A stretch of DNA of 64,000 bases from positions 84,927 to 148,926 of the forward strand of contig NZ_FMCH01000388.1 of assembly GCF_900091855.1 (NCBI RefSeq), given 5' to 3'. The position numbers and the translations under genes are program-made. The notes beneath the pieces were generated by a model, which was given only the letters and a program-made list of their open reading frames with translations, ran no database searches and was not told the DNA's origin. This document shows, piece after piece, positions 37,157 to 44,386 of this stretch (the stretch's first letter is position 1; every line of letters starts with the position of its first letter). The stretch comes from Streptomyces sp. DvalAA-14 (GTDB lineage Bacteria > Actinomycetota > Actinomycetes > Streptomycetales > Streptomycetaceae).

Positions 37157-37954
37157 TCAGAGCGCGAGGACAGGCCGGGTGGAAAAGTCCTCGCAGAGGT
37201 CTTCGCCTTCCGGCCCGTACACAAATTCGGCCATGGCGGGGTTGCGGTTGGCTGTGGCCAGGGGCAGCCAGGAGAGTAGGGCGCCGTAGCCGCCGCATGC
37301 GGACTCTCCGCCATCCCCGCCATGCACCGCGTTGACGTCGCTTGTCAGTTCTGTGCGATAGGTCTCGTAGGCGATGCGCAAGCCCAAGGCGTTCAGCTGA
37401 TGCTGCGGGCCGGCGTGGTCGTCGTAGGGGATGCGGTCGAGAGGGCAGTCGTTGCCCCATCGGAACAGGGTCTGCGCGCCGGCTCCGCAGGCGTACTCCC
37501 ACTCGTCTGAGCTCGGCATGCGCAGACCGCGAGCCGCGAGGACGGCCGGCATGTCGGTGGGCACCTCGGTCAGGTTCTCGTCCTCCACGGCCATGAGCAC
37601 GGTGGGCAAGGTGACAATCCGGCGTGGGCTGAGCAGTTGTGCGAGGTGGGTACGCAGGTCGGGACCGTGGCCGAAGCCCGCCTCCAGGCTTTCCGCGTAG
37701 TCGGCGATCTGCTCGGACGTCGGCTCCCAGGTGGCGACGTCGAATCCAAGCGCCACCGTACCGGCGGGTATCAGGGCGAATTGCTGCGCATTCCGCTCGA
37801 CTCGGACGCGGTGCAGCGGAGCACCGAGGTGCTCGACGATTTCGACTTCGGCTACCTGGCCACCCACCAAGTCCGCGGCCTCCTCGGCGATCCGGCTGGC
37901 GGTCGGCAGGTCGAAGGACCGCCACTGGTCAAGGGTGAGGTTGGCGAGAGTCAC
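37157..37954 (-). CDS. Hypothetical protein with formylglycine-generating-enzyme-like segment
   Basis: 265 residues, beginning MTLANLTLDQWRSFDLPTAS. The central part ALIPAGTVALGFD and the later RMPSSDEWEYACGAGAQTLFRWGND resemble the FGE-sulfatase (SUMF1) fold, whose members usually read RLPTEAEWEYAARGG. The characteristic C-terminal GGSW/RGG repeats are poorly preserved, so catalysis is doubtful. It stands alone on the minus strand with a divergent neighbour. Function unknown. Confidence 0.65.
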   Translation of the reverse strand: MTLANLTLDQWRSFDLPTASRIAEEAADLVGGQVAEVEIVEHLGAPLHRVRVERNAQQFALIPAGTVALGFDVATWEPTSEQIADYAESLEAGFGHGPDLRTHLAQLLSPRRIVTLPTVLMAVEDENLTEVPTDMPAVLAARGLRMPSSDEWEYACGAGAQTLFRWGNDCPLDRIPYDDHAGPQHQLNALGLRIAYETYRTELTSDVNAVHGGDGGESACGGYGALLSWLPLATANRNPAMAEFVYGPEGEDLCEDFSTRPVLAL

Positions 37955-38085
37955 GTGCCGCAGTGTTCCACCGGGTCTGACACTGCTGGATCCAGGGTTG
38001 CGCGGTGGAGGGGGCTGCTGAGGGCGGCGGGAGTTCCGGCGACGTTCGGCATGTCCGGCGGATCTGCCGTCGTAGGCTGCGCCGC

Positions 38086-38430
38086 ATGCACAGCACCTTG
38101 ACGGAGCATGCCCGGTGTCTTTACGGAGACGAGTACCGACCGACTCCGAAGTGTGACCGAGAACATCGCGATCACTTCTTCATCGAGGAGCTGACCTTCG
38201 CTGATGCGGACACGATCCTTGCGATGCTGCACGAGCTGTCGCCTCATGCGGTCGACGGTCTTCTCCCGGTATGGGTCCGAAACCTGGCCTACCGGCTCGT
38301 GCTTCTTCAGCGACCCGACGAGCCGGCTCTCCTACGGGAGGCTGCTGAGAATCTGTGGCTGCATGGTCCGGACTGGGACGACGTTGCGGCAGAGCTCACG
38401 CAACGGGCTGACGTTCTGGAAGCGGGCTGA
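38086..38430 (+). CDS. Hypothetical protein
   Basis: 114 residues from the ATG at 38086. The protein is acidic and helical, with no transmembrane segment: MHSTLTEHARCLYGDEYRPT, FFIEELTFADADTILAMLHEL and LAYRLVLLQRPDEPALLREAAENL. I do not recognise a family. Codon pattern and composition look genuine. It is divergent from the gene at 37157-37954. Confidence 0.55.
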   Translation: MHSTLTEHARCLYGDEYRPTPKCDREHRDHFFIEELTFADADTILAMLHELSPHAVDGLLPVWVRNLAYRLVLLQRPDEPALLREAAENLWLHGPDWDDVAAELTQRADVLEAG

Positions 38431-38433
38431 TCC

Positions 38434-38570
38434 GCGAATCGGAGAGCTGCGGCCGGAACCACAAACGGATCGACGCCAAGGCGGAAGTACCGTGGAAGCC
38501 GGAGGCGCGCCTGTCGTAGCGCGTTGCGATGGCCCTGCACCCGACGGGCGCTCCGCGCTGCCTCATAGAC
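38434..38570 (-). pseudogene. IS5-family transposase C-terminal remnant
   Basis: The minus strand encodes APVGCRAIATRYDRRASGF followed by ASIRLWFR, the closing motif of IS5-type transposases (typically ...AIATRYDK...A...I.LWLR). Nothing upstream in frame looks like the rest of a transposase, so it is a fragment of about 45 codons. Confidence 0.6.
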
Positions 38571-38598
38571 TGCCCGGCCGCTGCCCAGTCGGATGCGG

Positions 38599-39036
38599 TC
38601 AGCCCATGCCCTCGTCCTGGATGAGCCAGCGCCCGTGCTGCCGGACCAGGATGTAGCTCCAGTCGTGGTGTCCGGGAGGCATGGAGGGGTCTTCGGTCCA
38701 CCAGTGCTGGTGCAGGTCGAAGGTCACCGGGACCTGCACTTCGCTGCCCTCGGTGATCGGCGCGGATACCGTCAGGGCCTTCATGCCGGAGGTGTCGGCC
38801 AGCCAGGACCCCGTCACGGCACGGTGGCTCGAGGTCGACAAGGCCCGTGCGGTGGCGACGTCATGGGCGTCCAGCGCTCGCATGTACGCCCGGACGACAC
38901 CACCGGGCTCGGCAGCCGCCGACGGCATGGGCACGTCGTATCTCGGTGTGTTCCACCACCACCAACCCCCGCCCGCCACCGCCGCGACGGCTGCTACCCC
39001 CAGCGCCACGGCCTTCCACGATCTCCGCACGCCCAT
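38599..39036 (-). CDS. Membrane-anchored hypothetical protein, possibly NTF2-like
   Basis: 145 residues. An N-terminal membrane anchor (KAVALGVAAVAAVAGGGWWWW) is followed by a small extracytoplasmic domain: GGVVRAYMRALDAHDVATARAL, VPVTFDLHQHWWTEDPSMPP and YILVRQHGRWLIQDEGMG. The order helix (A.DA.D...A..L), then strands ending in W.I.DEG, is typical of SnoaL/NTF2-like lipoprotein or anchored domains. No catalytic role can be given. Confidence 0.6.
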   Translation of the reverse strand: MGVRRSWKAVALGVAAVAAVAGGGWWWWNTPRYDVPMPSAAAEPGGVVRAYMRALDAHDVATARALSTSSHRAVTGSWLADTSGMKALTVSAPITEGSEVQVPVTFDLHQHWWTEDPSMPPGHHDWSYILVRQHGRWLIQDEGMG

Positions 39037-39378
39037 CCCTTTCCCCCGGTGAATCCCGAAAAGGCGACGGCAGTCGTACCAAGCCGCACACCAACCCCCT
39101 ACCGGGGGACGTCAAATCTCCCCGACCGGTTCTCCGGACGAGGTGCCGACGCCGGAGAGGCAGCCTGCCGAATCTTGCGGGCCGCCTCTCGCCGTACAGC
39201 CCGGCCGCCGAGCTCGGGGGATTCAACGCGGCCAGGCGGTGCTGGATATTCAGAGGGGTGTCGCGGCCGCCTCCTATGGCTGGATGTGCCAACTGGGCTG
39301 AAGCGATGGCGAGGGTCCGACCGTGTGATCGGGATCCCTCGCCTTCCTCGGCTGCCGCCGACGGCCGGTGGAGCCTGG
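39037..39378. other. Region without a convincing gene
   Basis: About 340 bp between two leftward genes. I see no coding frame with a ribosome site and no strong hairpin. It may hold the promoter of the anchored-protein gene. Confidence 0.35.
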
Positions 39379-41220
39379 TCAGGGGATTTCTCCCGAGCTT
39401 CCAGGTTCGGGCCAGGGGAACCCGAGTGCCGCGGCATGCTGGCGGCTACCGCCTCTGACCGGCGCGTACGACTTCGGGTCGTGCTCGGCGAGCTGGCGTA
39501 GCGCCGTATCGGCCCGTATCTCGGGGGGTGTTCCGTCGTCGGGGAGGCTCCAGATGAACTGCAGCCAAGGGCCGTCCTTGTCCCTGTGGCCGGCGGCGAG
39601 GCCCGGCCAGTAGGTGAAGGAGACGACGGTGGTGTCCGGGTCGTGGAAATCGGTGCCGATCCAGCCGACTTTGGCGTCCCACCGGGTCAGGAGGTCAGGC
39701 CGGTCGCGTAGACCCGCGGCTATCAGCCGGGCGGTATTCCGGGACGGCCACGCCCACGACCGGTCGTGCTCGGCTCGCTTCACTTCGGCGTCGTAGTCGG
39801 CTGCGTCGAAGCGGTACTGGGGGAGTTCTGCCGGGATTCGTCGTGAGGGCGACGTCGGCGGCCGACGCCAGTCGCGCCACACGACCTGGCCCCCCTCCCG
39901 ACAGATGGTGACGTAGAGCGCGCCGCAGCAGCCCTCAGTGCAGTACGCCTCGGCGAGCTGCACCTCCCGGGGCTCGGCTGCGGCCCGGAGCCGTCCGCTG
40001 TCGAGAAGGTCTTCCGGGGAGTTGGCCGGGCCCCGCCCGAATGCTTCGGGTACCAAGGGCCGACCATCGATCAGCAGCCGAGTCTCGACGGTGCCCGGAT
40101 CTGCGGGGTCGCGCACGGTGACTTCAACGCGGAACCGGGAAGCTTTCGCGTGGTCGAAAGGCCGCCGTGCCGTGCGCCGTATCCATTGGAACCGGCGGCG
40201 TTCGGCAGGCTCTGCGGGCTCGCTCGCCGCGACAGCGGCCCAGTCCGACGTGCCCAGGAGAGTTTCCAGAGCCTGCAGAAGTGCTTCCCGCTGGCCCGGC
40301 TGCCAGTCGAGGAGAACGCTGGGGCCACTGTGCAGATCCAGGGCGAGAGACAGCAAGGTGGCGTAGCGGTCCAGCGTCGGGGACATCTGGGAGGCACGGG
40401 CAATGAGGGCGTCGTAGGAGGTTGTGGCCTCCTGGTAGTTGAGGATTTCAGGTTGGTAGTCGCGCGCTCCCGTCATCAGCGAGAGGAGGCGCCCGGCCTG
40501 GGCCAGGACTTGGGCGTCGACGTACTTCTCGCGGAGGATGTCGGCGAGCCGAACGGCCTCGGCGATCCGGCGGGCGGTTGAAGGGTCCACTGACCTGGCG
40601 GCGAGAGGGGCCGTCGTGAGCCAGTTGCGTGCCTTTTCGTCGTCGCGCGCGGCGATGGCGTCGATCAGGTGGCGCAGCGCCCGGTCCTCGGCGTAGGCAG
40701 CCAGCCAGACCAGGGCCGCGGTCGGGCAGTTGAGGGCGGTGAGCGCCTTGACCACGGGGCGGGCGAAGCCGCGCAGAAGGCCGAGGATCTTGAGGTAGGG
40801 CACGTCCTCCGCCTCACCGAGGCGGGTCAGGAGAGCGATGCCCACGCTCACAGTGAGCGTATTGGTGCCGGTGCGCGTCAGATGGCGGCCGAGGGAACGG
40901 GCCACCGCCGGGTCTTCCAAGGGCAAGCCGACCACCGCTGCGTGGATGTGCCGGTCCCCGACCCCCAGTGCGTGGAGGCGACGATGGATCTCCTCGCTTG
41001 CGCGGACCGTCGCCGGGTCGGACAGTAGGGGGGCGAGAACCTCGCACACGCCCGCTTGCGCTTCGCGCCAACCGAGACTTCCGTGTCGTTGTGGCGGCTC
41101 GGGCAGGGGATAGCCGCCGTGCGGCAGTCGGCCGTCTGGCTCCGCCAAGTGCAGGCGCAGCGCGTATTCGTACAGGGAGGGCCGAGGGGCGGGCACAGCA
41201 CCGCCTACCTGGGCGCTCAT
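39379..41220 (-). CDS. Large hypothetical protein, helical N-terminal half
   Basis: 613 residues. The first 330 residues are alpha-helical with repeat-like character (VARSLGRHLTRTGTNTLTVS, ALTALNCPTAALVWLAAYAED, TARRIAEAVRLADILREK), reminiscent of HEAT-like solenoids. The second half has beta-rich segments with FRVEVTVRDPADPGTVETRLLIDG, a cysteine cluster CTEGCCGALYVTICREGG and FDAADYDAEVKRAEHD. Proteins with this last pattern occur in streptomycetes without assigned function. No transmembrane segment or known catalytic motif is visible. Confidence 0.65.
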   Translation of the reverse strand: MSAQVGGAVPAPRPSLYEYALRLHLAEPDGRLPHGGYPLPEPPQRHGSLGWREAQAGVCEVLAPLLSDPATVRASEEIHRRLHALGVGDRHIHAAVVGLPLEDPAVARSLGRHLTRTGTNTLTVSVGIALLTRLGEAEDVPYLKILGLLRGFARPVVKALTALNCPTAALVWLAAYAEDRALRHLIDAIAARDDEKARNWLTTAPLAARSVDPSTARRIAEAVRLADILREKYVDAQVLAQAGRLLSLMTGARDYQPEILNYQEATTSYDALIARASQMSPTLDRYATLLSLALDLHSGPSVLLDWQPGQREALLQALETLLGTSDWAAVAASEPAEPAERRRFQWIRRTARRPFDHAKASRFRVEVTVRDPADPGTVETRLLIDGRPLVPEAFGRGPANSPEDLLDSGRLRAAAEPREVQLAEAYCTEGCCGALYVTICREGGQVVWRDWRRPPTSPSRRIPAELPQYRFDAADYDAEVKRAEHDRSWAWPSRNTARLIAAGLRDRPDLLTRWDAKVGWIGTDFHDPDTTVVSFTYWPGLAAGHRDKDGPWLQFIWSLPDDGTPPEIRADTALRQLAEHDPKSYAPVRGGSRQHAAALGFPWPEPGSSGEIP

Positions 41221-41286
41221 CGGGTGGTGTGGAGCTCGATTCCGTAGGTCATGGTGGGGATCCTGCCACTGCTGCTCCGCCGTTGA

Positions 41287-42224
41287 CCAGGGGAATTCTG
41301 GCCCCTGTACGGGCTGGCTCGATGCCCGTGCGGGGATCTGCGGTCCCGCAACCGCGGGCCGGAGAAGGTCATCACCGACGCGCTCGGCATCCTGCTGGTC
41401 GCCGAACGCGCCGCGTTGCTGTCCGGCCGGGACGACGAGCTCGTCGCCTGCGTGCTCAAGGGCTACATCGGCATGCGCTGGGGTGAAGTTGTCAGGCTGG
41501 AGAGACAGTTCGTCCAGCCTGAGTCCGTCCGCGTCGAGTGGCAGCTGTATGAGCTAGACGGCGGCGAACTGCACCGCTGCCCGCCCAAGGATGATTCCTA
41601 CCGCACCGTCGACACCCCGGAGTTCCTCTCCGGACTGCTGGCCCGGCACCTAGCCGGCAGGCGGGCGGAGCCGTGCGGGTGCCACGATCTTCGGTACGTC
41701 TTCAGCGGCTACAGCGCGGCGAACGGCGCGCCCAGCCGGACGGACGCCAAGCTGGTCGACGTCGCCCGCAAGGCCGGCGTCTCGGCCGGGACGGTCTCCA
41801 ACGTCCTCAATCGGCCCGAAACCGTATCTGAGGACAAGCGGGCCAGGGTCGAAGTGGCGACCGCCGAGCTCGGGTACGTCCGCGGTGCGGCCTCAGGCCA
41901 GTTGGCCGAGCACTGGCGGCGCAGCGGGTTCGCGACCTATCTCTTCTATCCGGCGACCACCGGCTGCTACCCGAAGCGGGCCCCGTCCGAGGCGCACCCG
42001 GTGCCGCTGCGGGCCTCATGGACGAGCTCACCGATCAGTGGGAGGCGGGCCTCGAAGTCCGCCGCGAAATGGCCCCCGGCTCCCCGGTCACGGCCCTGCC
42101 CGGGCTCCTCCGACAGGGCCCCGGACCAGGCGAAACAGCGGCCGACAGAGCAGCGACCGGGAGACCCCGACCAAGATCTTCTCCCAAGGCCGCCCCGGAA
42201 TGCCGTGAGGGGCGGTCTCCCTGA
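41287..42224 (+). pseudogene. Decayed tyrosine integrase with LacI-type HTH segment
   Basis: The reading frame from 41287 contains GPEKVITDALGILLVAERAAL, GYIGMRWGEVVRLER (first catalytic Arg region) and HWRRSGFATYLFYPATTGCY, all typical of integrases from streptomycete integrative elements. Between them, at about 41742-41887, sits KLVDVARKAGVSAGTVSNVL and a following ELGYVRG, a LacI-family helix-turn-helix. Just after HPVPL (about 42010) the frame jumps to LMDELTDQWEAGLEVRREM, the usual extreme C-terminus. The catalytic HxxR...Y part is therefore deleted. No start codon is evident. It lies 35 bp from the 3' end of the tRNA-Pro gene, where the integrase of an inserted element normally lies. 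Confidence 0.75.
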
Positions 42225-42243
42225 TCGGAAGACCGCCCCTCAC
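42205..42243. terminator. Strong bidirectional hairpin between integrase remnant and tRNA-Pro
   Basis: GTGAGGGGCGGTCT and AGACCGCCCCTCAC form a perfect 14-bp stem with an 11-base loop. It begins 16 bases beyond the tRNA 3' end in the direction of tRNA transcription, so it probably terminates the tRNA transcript and may also end the integrase transcript. Confidence 0.7.
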
Positions 42244-42258
42244 CTGCAGTTTCACCAG

Positions 42259-42332
<74 letters not shown>

Positions 42333-42413
42333 GTGCAACGGGTTTTACTTTAGCGGAACCGGGGCCGGAGGCGAAATCCGGTTTCGCGGGGGGTGGGGAT
42401 GGGGGGTGGGGGG

Positions 42414-43337
42414 TCAGGTGAGGGTGAGGAGGGTGGCTTCGGGGGGGCAGGCGATGCGGATGGGGGTGAAGCGGTTGGCGCCGCAGCCGGCGGAGACGTG
42501 GAGGAAGGAGGTGGAGCCGGTGGCGGTGTGGGTGGAGAGGCCCTTGACGCGGTCGGTGTCGAGGTCGCAGTTGGTGACGAGGGCGCCGTAGAAGGGGAGG
42601 CAGATCTGGCCGCCGTGGGTGTGGCCGGCCAGGATCAGGGGGTACCGGTCGGCGGTGAAGGCGTCCAGGACGCGCAGGTAGGGGGCGTGGACCAGGGCCA
42701 GGTTGAAGTCGGTGTCCGGGTCGGGACCGCCGGCCACCGCGGCGTAGCGGTCCCGCTTGATGTGCGGGTCGTCCAGGCCGGTCAGGCCGAGTACCGGGCC
42801 GTGGTCGAGCTTGATCCGGCCGCGGGAGTTGCTCAGGCCGACCCAGCCTGCCGCGTCGAAGGCATCCCGCAGATCGCCCCAGGGGTTGCGGATCACGCCG
42901 TGCGCCCCGTGGTTCTTGCCGTTCAGGCCGTGCTGGCCGCGGGCCTTCTCGCTCAGGTAGCGGGCCGGGTTGCGGAACCGGGGCCCGAAGTAGTCGTTCG
43001 AGCCGAAGACGTACGTGCCGGGGAACTCCATCAGCGGGCCCAGCGCGTCCAGCACCTCGGGGACGGCGGTGGGGTCGGAGAGGTTGTCCCCGGTGTTGAC
43101 CACCAGGTCCGGCCGCAGGCCCGCCAGGGACTGGATCCAGCGGCGCTTCTTCTTCTGGCCGGACACCATGTGGATGTCCGAGAGCTGCAGGATCCGGATC
43201 GGTCGCATTCCCGGCGGCAGCACCGGTACCTCGATGCGGCGCAGGCGGAAGGACCGCGCCTCGAAGCCGGCCGCGTACGCCACGCAGGCCGCGCCAGCTG
43301 CCGTCACACCCAGGGGGATTCCGTATCGCGCGCGCAT
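42414..43337 (-). CDS. Metallophosphoesterase
   Basis: 307 residues. An N-terminal hydrophobic segment (GIPLGVTAAGAACVAYAAGF) suggests a membrane anchor. The calcineurin-like metal-binding motifs follow in order: LQLSDIHMV, VVNTGDNLSD, GSNDYFG (in place of GNHD), LALVHAP and LAGHTHGGQICLP. This resembles the YkuE-type phosphoesterases. The substrate is unknown. It is the first chromosomal gene right of the tRNA and is divergent from the YqeY-like gene. Confidence 0.9.
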   Translation of the reverse strand: MRARYGIPLGVTAAGAACVAYAAGFEARSFRLRRIEVPVLPPGMRPIRILQLSDIHMVSGQKKKRRWIQSLAGLRPDLVVNTGDNLSDPTAVPEVLDALGPLMEFPGTYVFGSNDYFGPRFRNPARYLSEKARGQHGLNGKNHGAHGVIRNPWGDLRDAFDAAGWVGLSNSRGRIKLDHGPVLGLTGLDDPHIKRDRYAAVAGGPDPDTDFNLALVHAPYLRVLDAFTADRYPLILAGHTHGGQICLPFYGALVTNCDLDTDRVKGLSTHTATGSTSFLHVSAGCGANRFTPIRIACPPEATLLTLT

Positions 43338-43468
43338 GTGCCCATCGTGTCAGAGTCCGGGCGCCAAGACGCGCGAGGGCGCCCGCGCTGCCCGTGCCCA
43401 GCCCCGGCGTTGGAGCGGCGGCGTTTAATGCGCCGCGCCGGCGTCCCCGGGGTGCGAAAATTCACGGC

Positions 43469-43930
43469 ATGACCACGACCAGCCTCAAGCAGCGACTGCA
43501 GAACGACCTCAACGCGGCGATGAAGGGCCGGGACGAGTTGCGCCTGGCCACGCTCCGCCTCACGCTCACCGCGATCACCAAGGAGGAGGTTGCCGGGACC
43601 ACCGCCCGGCAGCTTTCCGACGACGAGGTGCTGAAGGTGATCGGCCGGGAGGCGAAGAAGCGCCGCGAGGCGGCGGAGGCGTTCGCGCAGGGCGGTCGTA
43701 CGGATTCGGCGGAGCGGGAGAAGGCGGAGGGCGAGGTGCTGGCGGAGTATCTGCCGAAGCAGCTCACCGATGCGGAGCTGTCGGAGATCGTCCGGAGCGC
43801 CATCGCCGAGAGCGGCGCGGACGGGCCCCGGGGGATGGGCGCCGTGATGAAGGTCGCCGGTCCCAAGGTGGCGGGCCTCGCCGAGGGCGGCCGGGTCGCC
43901 GCCGAGGTCAAGCGCCAGCTGGCGGGCTGA
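43469..43930 (+). CDS. GatB/YqeY domain protein
   Basis: 153 residues from the ATG at 43469. It contains LKQRLQNDLNAAMKGRDELR and LRLTLTAITKEEV, the helical bundle, and the tail domain DGPRGMGAVMKVAGPKVAGLA and GGRVAAEVKRQL, the standard YqeY layout related to the tail of GatB, which binds tRNA. The cellular role is not established. A strong hairpin lies about 230 bp downstream. Confidence 0.92.
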   Translation: MTTTSLKQRLQNDLNAAMKGRDELRLATLRLTLTAITKEEVAGTTARQLSDDEVLKVIGREAKKRREAAEAFAQGGRTDSAEREKAEGEVLAEYLPKQLTDAELSEIVRSAIAESGADGPRGMGAVMKVAGPKVAGLAEGGRVAAEVKRQLAG

Positions 43931-44158
43931 CGGCCCGGGGTCCGGACCCGGGGCCAGGGTCCGCGAGGTGCCCGGGGGGTCCACCGGCCGCGGGCGCGCT
44001 CCCGGGTGCTCCGGCTGCCCGCGTGGCCCCGGCCCCGGCCCGGTGAGCCCGGTTCGGCTCCCGGCCCGGCCCGGCCGTCCCCGGTGAGCCTGCCCCCGGC
44101 CGGCCTCCCGCTCACCGTCGCGCCCACTCGCGCACGCCTGACGCGCCCCCGCACACGC

Positions 44159-44193
44159 GTAAGGGGCACCCCTCATACCGGGGTGCCCCTTAC
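44159..44193. terminator. Strong hairpin between YqeY and PBP genes
   Basis: GTAAGGGGCACCCC and GGGGTGCCCCTTAC form a perfect 14-bp stem around the 7-base loop TCATACC. It sits between convergent genes and probably terminates both. Confidence 0.7.
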
Positions 44194-44221
44194 CTTCGTC
44201 TGCGCCGAGCCGCCTACGTAG

Positions 44222-44365
44222 AACCCGTCGGGCCCCGAGCCCGTCTATCCCGAGCCCGCCCACGCCGACCCGCCCACGCCGACCCGCCCGCGCCGACCCG
44301 CCTACCTGGAACCCGCCCGCGCCGACCCGCCTACCGAGAACCCGTCCGCGCCGAACCCCCACCCG
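44222..44365. repeat. GC-rich degenerate tandem repeats
   Basis: Repeated units of the type GCCGACCCGCC(C/T)(A/G)C and GAACCCGCC(C/T) recur across about 140 bp, with irregular spacing of about 15 or 30 bases. There are no spacers, so it is not a CRISPR array. It lies between the hairpin and the 3' end of the PBP gene. The rest of 43931-44386 holds no gene that I can support. Confidence 0.5.
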
Positions 44366-44386
44366 GCCACAGCTTCCCGCGTCCCC

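Noticed and set aside
44222..44365. Possible CRISPR array
   Set aside because: The units are short, degenerate and adjoining, without unique spacers.
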